From the NCBI GenBank assembly GCA_029098085.1, contig JAQXNQ010000032.1:1-5781 (forward strand): 5,781 bases of DNA, in the 5' to 3' direction. This document shows positions 1 through 4,290 of the stretch, piece after piece. This DNA is from Oscillospiraceae bacterium (GTDB taxonomy: Bacteria > Bacillota > Clostridia > Oscillospirales > Ruminococcaceae). Made by a program: the position numbers and the translations under genes. Numbering within the stretch: the stretch's first letter is position 1; each line of letters opens with the position of its first letter. The notes under the pieces are model-generated. The model was not told the origin of the DNA. It was given only the letters and a program-made list of their open reading frames with translations, and did not search any database.

Positions 1-1
1 G

Positions 2-496
2 GAGATCGCCCGGCTGAAGATGCAGGACATCGCGCAGCGGATGTATGAGGAATTCACCTCCCGGAAGGAAGGCTATCAGCTGGCCATCCGGGCGCTGATC
101 TATGACATGATGCTGGTGGTTCTCCGGGAGCTTCCGGAGGAAGAGGTGGAAGGGCTGCGGCAGGCCGGGCAGGACTCCGGCTTCAAGCGGGCGCTCTGTT
201 TCCTGCAGAAAAACTACACCTCGGATATTTCCCTGAAGGACTGTGCAGATGCCATGGGGTTCAACATGAACTATTTCTCCCGATTTTTCCGCACCCATAC
301 CGGCATCAATTTCCATGAATATCTGACAACGCTTCGTCTGCGGCGCGCCGAGTGGCTGCTGACCAACACCGCCCTGTCCGTGACGGAGATTGTTGGCCAG
401 TCCGGCTTTCAGAACGTAAAAACCTTCAACCGGGTGTTCAAGAAGGCTCATGCCTGTTCGCCCAGAGAATTCCGCCGTCAGAAAGCGGCGTCCTGA
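2..496 (+). CDS. AraC/XylS-family transcriptional regulator, C-terminal part (5' end outside window)
   Basis: DNA-binding transcription regulator of the AraC family, cut off by the left window edge. The frame is open from base 2; the ATG at 20 is internal in appearance, since the reading frame continues upstream of it without a stop. The visible 164 residues contain a helical linker followed by the two helix-turn-helix units that define the family. The first is around visible residues 76-98 (SLKDCADAMGFNMNYFSRFF). The second is around 126-148 (SVTEIVGQSGFQNVKTFNRV), ending in the typical SPREFRR tail. The effector-binding N-terminal domain is missing, so the ligand cannot be inferred. The HAD hydrolase gene follows after 17 nt and is probably co-transcribed. 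Regulators of this family usually control adjacent genes, but the target here is unknown. The family call is secure from the double HTH pattern. Confidence 0.93.
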   Translation, partial: EIARLKMQDIAQRMYEEFTSRKEGYQLAIRALIYDMMLVVLRELPEEEVEGLRQAGQDSGFKRALCFLQKNYTSDISLKDCADAMGFNMNYFSRFFRTHTGINFHEYLTTLRLRRAEWLLTNTALSVTEIVGQSGFQNVKTFNRVFKKAHACSPREFRRQKAAS

Positions 497-513
497 GACG
501 GAGGGAGCGCATC

Positions 514-1209
514 ATGAAGGTCATCGTTTTTGACATCGGCGGCACGCTGATGGAATACCGGGACATGCCCGGCGTATGGATCGATTTCTATCCCGCAGCG
601 CTGGAGCGGGTTCGCAGGGAGCTGCTGCCGGAATTGACAGATGCGGATCTGGGCCGCTCACTGGAGATTCTGCGCTCCTATAACCCCAGTGTCCGGTATC
701 GGGAGCGGGAGTATCCGCCTGAAGTCATTTTCGGTGACGCCTGTGCCCACTGGCCGGGAAGCTTTTCCCTGCAGGAGGTCATCCGGATTTTCTACGGCTC
801 CATGAAGCTGACGCCGGTTCTTTTTCCGGAGACGGCAGATGTGTTGCAGCAGCTGCGGGACGCCGGATACCGGATTGCCGCTTTGACCGATGTGGCGACC
901 GGGATGCCGGATGAGCTGCACAGGGACGGCTGCGCCGATCTGATGCCCTTCTTTGACCGGTATGTTTCCTCCCTTTCCTGCGGCTGGCGCAAGCCCAATC
1001 CCGGGGGGTTGGAGGACATTGCGGACAGCTTCGGCGTTTCTTCCTCCGAAATGATCATGGTGGGAGATGAGCGGAAGGATGCGGAAGCAGCTGCGCGCTT
1101 CGGCTGCCGCGCGGTGGTCATCGACCGCCGGGGCCGCTGTCCGGACTTCGGCCAGGATTGGACCTTTTCCGATCTGAGCCCTCTGCCGGGGCTGCTGGCC
1201 GGATTGTGA
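514..1209 (+). CDS. HAD-superfamily hydrolase (haloacid dehalogenase-like)
   Basis: A 231-residue soluble HAD-like hydrolase, probably a small-molecule phosphatase; the substrate is unknown. The start at 514 is chosen because GGAGGGAG (500-507) lies just upstream and motif I must be N-terminal; an earlier start at 352 would overlap the AraC gene and add unrelated residues. Motif I is FDIGGTL with nucleophile D7. Motif II is T125 in ALTD. Motif III is K160 in WRKPNP. Motif IV is GDERKD with D185 and D189. Residues 15-100 between motifs I and II form a helical C1-type cap, so this is a type I HAD. Oddity: the usual DxDGT is DxGGT, so the Asp two residues after the nucleophile, the general acid/base in phosphatases, is Gly9. 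The gene follows the AraC gene by 17 nt and ends at a strong terminator, so the two probably form one transcript. Confidence 0.9.
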   Translation: MKVIVFDIGGTLMEYRDMPGVWIDFYPAALERVRRELLPELTDADLGRSLEILRSYNPSVRYREREYPPEVIFGDACAHWPGSFSLQEVIRIFYGSMKLTPVLFPETADVLQQLRDAGYRIAALTDVATGMPDELHRDGCADLMPFFDRYVSSLSCGWRKPNPGGLEDIADSFGVSSSEMIMVGDERKDAEAAARFGCRAVVIDRRGRCPDFGQDWTFSDLSPLPGLLAGL

Positions 1210-1215
1210 GAATGA

Positions 1216-1257
1216 AAAGGCCCGGTTCGCTGATTCAGCGGGCCGGGTCTTTCTTTT
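1216..1257 (+). terminator. Rho-independent terminator of the AraC-HAD transcript
   Basis: Arm 1216-1232 pairs with 1236-1252 to give a continuous 17-bp stem with a 3-base ATT loop, counting three G-U wobbles. The stem includes GGCCCGG against CCGGGTC and CGCTG against CAGCG. It is followed by C and TTTT (1253-1257). It begins 7 nt after the HAD stop codon, which fits the end of that operon. Confidence 0.9.
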
Positions 1258-1261
1258 GGGC

Positions 1262-1292
1262 AAAAAAAGAACCGTCTGTCGAAACGGACGGT
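1262..1292 (-). terminator. Minus-strand rho-independent terminator with UUCG loop
   Basis: Read on the minus strand, ACCGTCCGT (1292-1284) pairs with ACAGACGGT (1279-1271). This gives 9 bp with one G-U pair around a TTCG tetraloop. TC and seven T follow (1270-1262). On the + strand there is no T-run after the hairpin, so its direction is minus. It stands back to back with the HAD terminator, and no minus-strand protein gene leads into it. Confidence 0.8.
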
Positions 1293-1332
1293 CAGAAATA
1301 AGGGAAAGTGAAAGGGTAATGAAGGAAGTTGC
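1262..1332 (-). ncRNA. Candidate small regulatory RNA, about 70 nt, minus strand
   Basis: A complete short transcription unit on the minus strand. A promoter (1339-1367) predicts a start near 1332, and an intrinsic terminator ends the RNA near 1262. The 5' part, complementary to 1294-1331, is 38 nt without a single G and is rich in C and U, with motifs CUUCCUUC, CCCUUUC and UUUCCC. The 3' part is a 9-bp hairpin with a UUCG loop and a U-tract. No credible open reading frame fits. Unstructured C/U-rich regions followed by a terminator hairpin are the layout of Firmicute sRNAs such as RoxS/RsaE, which pair with ribosome binding sites; that is an architectural likeness, not a homology claim. Targets are unknown, and expression is inferred only from the signals. 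Confidence 0.55.
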
Positions 1333-1338
1333 ATGTTT

Positions 1339-1367
1339 ATAATAGCATAGTGCTTCAGAAATGTAAA
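1339..1367 (-). promoter_or_regulatory. Minus-strand sigma-A promoter with extended -10 (drives candidate sRNA)
   Basis: On the minus strand the -35 is TTTACA (1367-1362), the spacer is exactly 17 bp, and the -10 is TATTAT (1344-1339) preceded by TGC, the extended -10 signature. Each hexamer matches consensus at 5 of 6 positions. The upstream minus-strand DNA (about 1368-1388) is A/T-rich like an UP element. The predicted start is near 1332-1334, about 40 nt before the terminator hairpin. Confidence 0.65.
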
Positions 1368-1480
1368 TAGAGAAAATGGTATTTTGGCTATTCTGTATAG
1401 GATGAAGAGAATAGTTTGGTGAAACTTACAATTTTCGGTCAGAATATCAAAAATTCCAAACTGGATCCGGAAAACACTGG
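1368..1480. other. A/T-rich intergenic DNA with no recognised gene
   Basis: This is the most A/T-rich stretch of the window. I see no open reading frame with a ribosome binding site, no tRNA and no clear hairpin. Weak promoter-like hexamers occur on the + strand (TTGGTG near 1416 with CAGAAT 18 bp later), but they are too poor to call. It separates the candidate sRNA unit from the structured region before the amidohydrolase gene. Confidence 0.6.
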
Positions 1481-1535
1481 CCGATTTGACGGGAATCACA
1501 ATCGGTACGGGAGTGTTATTTCAGAGAAGCTCTGG

Positions 1536-1608
1536 GCATCCTGATTCCTGCCGCAGAAGAAGTTCCGAAGTCCGGCGTCTTCAGGGGTTGCGGCTTTGCT
1601 CAGGATGC
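1536..1608. repeat. Nested imperfect inverted repeat (73 bp) upstream of the amidohydrolase gene
   Basis: GCATCCTGA (1536-1544) is perfectly complementary to TCAGGATGC (1600-1608). Inside it GCCGCA (1550-1555) pairs with TGCGGC (1589-1594), then GAAGA (1556-1560) with TCTTC (1578-1582), then CCG (1565-1567) with CGG (1573-1575). Two smaller stems precede it: CCGATT/AATCGG (1481-1505) and CAGAG-AAG-CTCTG (1522-1534). The 3' arm overlaps the -35 of the amidohydrolase promoter. It could be a structured RNA from an unseen upstream promoter, a DNA-level regulatory palindrome, or a remnant of a small palindromic repeat element. I do not recognise a known riboswitch or T-box in it. Confidence 0.5.
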
Positions 1609-1616
1609 ATTATAAT
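1588..1616 (+). promoter_or_regulatory. Sigma-A promoter of the amidohydrolase-fumarase operon
   Basis: The -35 is TTGCGG (1588-1593), the spacer is 17 bp, and the -10 is a perfect TATAAT (1611-1616). The predicted start is near 1623-1625, giving a leader of about 88 nt before the ATG at 1712. It is the only good + strand promoter in the gap after the HAD terminator. Confidence 0.75.
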
Positions 1617-1624
1617 AAAAATCA

Positions 1625-1643
1625 GCCGGACATTCTGTCCGGC
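1625..1643. promoter_or_regulatory. Perfect 8-bp inverted repeat at the transcription start (operator or 5' leader hairpin)
   Basis: GCCGGACA (1625-1632) and TGTCCGGC (1636-1643) are perfect reverse complements around TTC. The position is at or just after the predicted +1 of the promoter at 1588-1616, where a repressor would block initiation or where a 5' hairpin would protect the mRNA. No T-run follows on the + strand, so it is not a + strand terminator. Confidence 0.55.
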
Positions 1644-1711
1644 GAAAGCGATGAAGTGCAGGGCCGTCAGGCGGTTTCCTGCCCGATCTCAAAACGGCAA
1701 GGAGAAAAAAG

Positions 1712-2869
1712 ATGCTGATTATCAATGCGCATATTATTCCTGTGGAGGGCAGCGAGCTGGAAAACGGCTTTCTGCGCTTTGCGGACGGGAAAATCACCGA
1801 AATGGGCTCCATGGACGGCCTTTCCTTTCTGGAGGGCGAGGAGTTTTACAACGCCGAAGGCCGCAGTCTCTACCCCGGCTTCATTGACGCTCACTGCCAT
1901 CTGGGCATGTGGGAGGACGGCCTGGGCTTCGAGGGGGATGACGGCAACGAGGAAAGCGACCCGTCCACCCCTCAACTCCGGGCGGTGGATGCAGTCAACC
2001 CCATGGACCGCTGCTTTGGTGAGGCAGCCAGAGGCGGCGTGACCACCGTTCTCACCGGCCCTGGCAGCGCCAATCCCATCGGTGGGCAGTGGGTCGCCAT
2101 GAAGACCAGCGGGCGGCGGATTGATGACATGCTGCTCACCGACAATGCCGGCATGAAGTTCGCTTTGGGTGAAAATCCCAAGACTGTTTACCACGACAAG
2201 AACCTGGCTCCTAACACCCGTATGGCCACCGCTGCCATCATCCGGGAGCAGCTGAAAAAGGCCCAGCGCTATATGAAGGATCTGGAGGATGCAGCCGTCG
2301 ATGAAGAGCTGGACGAGCCGGAATACGACAGCAAATGCGAAGCCCTGCTGCCGGTTCTGCGCCGGGAGAAAAAGGCCTTCATCCACTGCCACCGGGCGGA
2401 CGATATCTTCACTGCCATCCGCATCGGCCGTGAGTTCAATCTGGACTATGTTATCGTCCACTGCACCGAAGGCTGGATGGTGGCGGATATGCTGCAGGAG
2501 GAGGGCGTCCAGGCCATCTGCGGCCCCATCCTCTGCGACCGCTCCAAGCCGGAGCTGCGCAATCTCAACGTGGGCGGCATGGCGGAGATGCACCGCAAGG
2601 GCATGGAAATGGCCCTCTGCACCGACCATCCGGTTATCCCCATCCAGTATCTGCCCCTCTGCGCCGGCATCGCCGTGGGCGCCGGTCTTCCCTGGGAGGA
2701 GGCCCTGAAGAGCATTACCATCAACGCCGCCCGCATCGCCGGTATCGACAGCCGGGTGGGCTCCCTCGTTCCCGGCAAGGACGCCGATTTCTCCCTGTAC
2801 AGCGCCGACCCCTTCCTGCCCTACAGCAAGCCCGACAAGGTGTTCATTCTGGGCAAAGAGGTATTCTGA
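1712..2869 (+). CDS. Metal-dependent amidohydrolase (imidazolonepropionase/HutI-like, COG1228 type)
   Basis: A 385-residue cytoplasmic hydrolase of the amidohydrolase superfamily, which cleaves C-N bonds in amides or cyclic amides; the substrate is not evident. AAGGAG (1699-1704) lies 7 nt before the ATG, fixing the start. The N-terminal beta-sandwich part (residues 1-55) leads into PGFIDAHCH with metal ligands H61 and H63. K149 in GMKFALGENPK is the likely bridging lysine. H225 and H227 (FIHCHRADD), H250 (VIVHCTEG) and D305 (LCTDHPVIP) complete the usual set. The C-terminus has the family's NAARIAGIDSRVGSLVPGKDADF segment, which returns to the beta-sandwich. Length and motif order are intact, so it should be active. 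A promoter and palindrome precede it, and fumarase alpha follows after 30 nt, suggesting one operon. The family is well supported; calling it a true HutI is not, because no other histidine-degradation genes are nearby. Confidence 0.9.
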   Translation: MLIINAHIIPVEGSELENGFLRFADGKITEMGSMDGLSFLEGEEFYNAEGRSLYPGFIDAHCHLGMWEDGLGFEGDDGNEESDPSTPQLRAVDAVNPMDRCFGEAARGGVTTVLTGPGSANPIGGQWVAMKTSGRRIDDMLLTDNAGMKFALGENPKTVYHDKNLAPNTRMATAAIIREQLKKAQRYMKDLEDAAVDEELDEPEYDSKCEALLPVLRREKKAFIHCHRADDIFTAIRIGREFNLDYVIVHCTEGWMVADMLQEEGVQAICGPILCDRSKPELRNLNVGGMAEMHRKGMEMALCTDHPVIPIQYLPLCAGIAVGAGLPWEEALKSITINAARIAGIDSRVGSLVPGKDADFSLYSADPFLPYSKPDKVFILGKEVF

Positions 2870-2899
2870 CCGTATTTTTGTTTGTGAGGAGAATTTGCT

Positions 2900-3745
2900 A
2901 TGAGAGAAATTCCGGTTTCCCTGATCGCCGATGCGGTCCGGGATCTTTGCATCGAGGCCAACCAGTTTCTGCCCCAAAGTCTGGCGGATACTCTGGCACA
3001 AAGCGTGGAAAAGGAGCATAGCCCCCTGGCCAGGGGCGTGCTCTGCGACCTTTGCCGCAACCTGGACGCCGCCAAGGAGCTGAATGTTCCCATCTGTCAG
3101 GACACCGGCATGGCGGTGGTCTTTCTGGAGATCGGGCAGGATGTCCACCTGGTGGGCGGAGACCTGAATGCCGCCGTCAACGAGGGCGTTTCCCGGGGCT
3201 ATCTGGAAGGGTACCTTCGCTGCTCGGTGGTGAGCGACCCTGTCCGCCGGGACCACAACACCGGCGACAACACCCCCGCCGTTCTGCATCTGTCCATGGT
3301 GCCCGGCGAACAGGTGAAGGTCACGGTTGCGCCCAAGGGCTTCGGCAGCGAGAATATGTCCGCCGTCCGGATGCTGACCCCCTCCGCCACCCCCGAAAAG
3401 ATCGTGGCCGAGGTCACCGACGTGATCCGAAAGGCCGGCGGCAATCCCTGCCCGCCCATTGTCGTGGGCGTCGGCATCGGCGGCGATTTTGAGCTGGCGG
3501 CGTATCTGGCCAAGAAGGCCCTCTGCCGGGATGTGGCGGAGCGGAATCCCGATCCCTTCTATGCCGATCTGGAGCAGCGGATGCTGGAGTCGGTCAACGC
3601 CCTCGGTATCGGTCCCCAGGGCTTCGGCGGGGATGTGACCGCTCTGGCCGTTAACATCGAGACCTATCCCACCCACATCGCCGGCCTGCCGCTGGCGGTC
3701 AATGTGGGCTGCCATGTGACGAGACACAGCAGCCGGGTGATCTGA
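2900..3745 (+). CDS. fumA: Class I (Fe-S) fumarate hydratase alpha subunit, possibly L-tartrate dehydratase alpha type
   Basis: A 281-residue alpha subunit of an oxygen-sensitive [4Fe-4S] hydro-lyase that interconverts fumarate and malate (or dehydrates tartrate in the Ttd branch). GAGGAG (2886-2891) stands 8 nt before the ATG. Cluster ligands are C66 (VPICQDTG), C184 (NPCPPIVVGVGIGG) and C271 (NVGCHVTRH). Other family signatures are DHNTGDNTPA (118-127), KGFGSENMS (146-154) and GPQGFGGD with IETYPTHIAGLP (238-264). The length equals a complete stand-alone alpha subunit. The enzyme needs a beta subunit of about 180-200 residues, normally the neighbouring gene or fused, but an amidohydrolase precedes and an acetyltransferase overlaps the end. 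The beta must therefore be encoded elsewhere or be absent. The family is certain; the choice between fumarase and tartrate dehydratase is not settled by this sequence. Confidence 0.92.
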   Translation: MREIPVSLIADAVRDLCIEANQFLPQSLADTLAQSVEKEHSPLARGVLCDLCRNLDAAKELNVPICQDTGMAVVFLEIGQDVHLVGGDLNAAVNEGVSRGYLEGYLRCSVVSDPVRRDHNTGDNTPAVLHLSMVPGEQVKVTVAPKGFGSENMSAVRMLTPSATPEKIVAEVTDVIRKAGGNPCPPIVVGVGIGGDFELAAYLAKKALCRDVAERNPDPFYADLEQRMLESVNALGIGPQGFGGDVTALAVNIETYPTHIAGLPLAVNVGCHVTRHSSRVI

Positions 3746-4212
3746 TTCTGCGCTATGCTTCCGCCGGGGCGGAGGACATCCCGGTCATTTTCCGCTTCTG
3801 TGAAGAGCTGATCGACCGGTATGAGGATCCCGTGTCGGTGGACATTCCCCGTGCAAAGGACTGGGTGCGTCATAAGCTCCAGTCGCAGATCGGCGGGTAC
3901 ACCGTCATCCTGCGGGATGCCGGGCAGGTCGGATATCTTCACCTGATCCCCAGCGAGGTTTACGAGCTGGACGATCTGTACATCCTGCCGGAATTTCGGG
4001 GGCAGGGGATCGGCACCGAAGTGATCCGCTTCTGTATGGAGCAGAGCAGGCAGGCCGGCAAGGGCATATTTCTCTATGTTTTCCGGGAAAACCGCCGCGC
4101 TATCTCCCTTTACGGGCGGATGGGCTTTCGGATCTGGAAAACCGTCGGCAAGACGCGGCTGATTATGGTTTGCGGCGGAAAAAACACAGATTTTGACGCT
4201 TTCCCCTCTTGA
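3742..4212 (+). CDS. GNAT-family N-acetyltransferase, probable CTG start
   Basis: A 156-residue acetyl-CoA-dependent acyltransferase of unknown substrate. The acetyl-CoA motif A is clear: LDDLYILPEFRGQGIG, with RGQGIG at residues 86-91. N117 and Y124 in FRENRRAISLYGRMGF form motif B. There is no in-frame ATG before the motif. The frame with family-like N-terminal sequence (ILRYASAGAEDIPVIFRFCEE) begins at the CTG at 3742, which overlaps the fumarase stop as CTGA, a layout like the common ATGA coupling. ATT at 3745 is a second option. GTG at 3832 has GAGGA only 4 nt upstream and would remove the first strand and most of the first helix. Translation is probably coupled to fumarase alpha. The stop codon lies within the -35 box of the ilvD promoter. 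The family call is firm; the exact start is inferred. Confidence 0.82.
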   Translation: MILRYASAGAEDIPVIFRFCEELIDRYEDPVSVDIPRAKDWVRHKLQSQIGGYTVILRDAGQVGYLHLIPSEVYELDDLYILPEFRGQGIGTEVIRFCMEQSRQAGKGIFLYVFRENRRAISLYGRMGFRIWKTVGKTRLIMVCGGKNTDFDAFPS

Positions 4213-4237
4213 CAGCTGTCATCGGACAACTTATAAT
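4209..4237 (+). promoter_or_regulatory. Full-consensus sigma-A promoter of ilvD
   Basis: TTGACA (4209-4214), 17-bp spacer, TATAAT (4232-4237): both hexamers and the spacing match consensus exactly. The predicted start is near 4244, so the leader is about 47 nt, too short for a T-box or leucine-type attenuator. The -35 includes the TGA stop of the acetyltransferase gene. A perfect consensus promoter on a biosynthetic gene suggests control by a repressor, which fits the palindrome lying over it. Confidence 0.88.
4210..4221. promoter_or_regulatory. 12-bp perfect palindrome over the ilvD -35 (putative operator)
   Basis: TGACAGCTGTCA is its own reverse complement and covers most of the -35 hexamer and the first seven spacer bases, a classic position for a repressor site. 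The binding protein is not identifiable from the site alone. It shares GACA/TGTC half-sites with the palindrome at 1625-1643, but with a 2-base instead of 3-base centre. Confidence 0.5.
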
Positions 4238-4275
4238 GTAATCATATGTCTAATTTGCGGCAGCATGATATAGCA

Positions 4276-4284
4276 AAGGAAGGA
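4276..4284 (+). promoter_or_regulatory. ilvD: Ribosome binding site that decides the ilvD start
   Basis: AAGGAAGGA ends 6 nt before the ATG at 4291. An in-frame ATG at 4246 would add 15 residues but has no ribosome binding site and lies at the predicted transcription start. The family's N-terminus (MRSDAVTKGAKSAAHRS) fits 4291. Confidence 0.8.
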
Positions 4285-4290
4285 TCATTT

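Noticed and set aside
352..513. Upstream start for the HAD gene
   Set aside because: It would overlap the AraC gene by 145 bases and add 54 residues unrelated to the HAD fold. The ATG at 514 has a good ribosome binding site and places motif I at the N-terminus.
1319..1342. Possible 7-codon + strand peptide (ATG at 1319, stop at 1340-1342)
   Set aside because: No + strand promoter precedes it and it lies after the HAD terminator. The purine-rich sequence before it is the complement of the candidate sRNA body.
1338..1343. TATAAT on the + strand as a promoter
   Set aside because: No acceptable -35 at 16-18 bp upstream and no gene shortly downstream. The same A/T patch is better explained as the minus-strand extended -10.
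792..1499. Minus-strand open frame through the intergenic gap
   Set aside because: GTG start without ribosome binding site; it passes through both terminator hairpins into the antisense of the HAD gene, and the translation resembles no protein.
1617..1643. Minus-strand terminator made of the hairpin at 1625-1643 plus TGATTTTT
   Set aside because: The T-run starts three bases after the stem and is short, and no minus-strand gene leads into it. Its place at the amidohydrolase +1 fits an operator or leader hairpin better. Kept only as a remark.
1486..1887. TTG-initiated + strand frame running into the amidohydrolase gene
   Set aside because: No ribosome binding site, Cys/Arg/Ser-rich composition, and more than half of it lies out of frame inside the amidohydrolase gene.
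1667..3727. Very long open frame on the minus strand (686 codons) opposite the amidohydrolase and fumarase genes
   Set aside because: It is the antisense shadow of two clear + strand genes with strong C-ending codon bias, which removes stops from the opposite frame. Its translation is a low-complexity mix rich in G, H, A, Q and D with no domain, and it crosses gene boundaries.
4238..4290. T-box or leucine-type attenuator in the ilvD leader
   Set aside because: The leader is about 47 nt with no run of Leu/Ile/Val codons, no T-box motif and no terminator.
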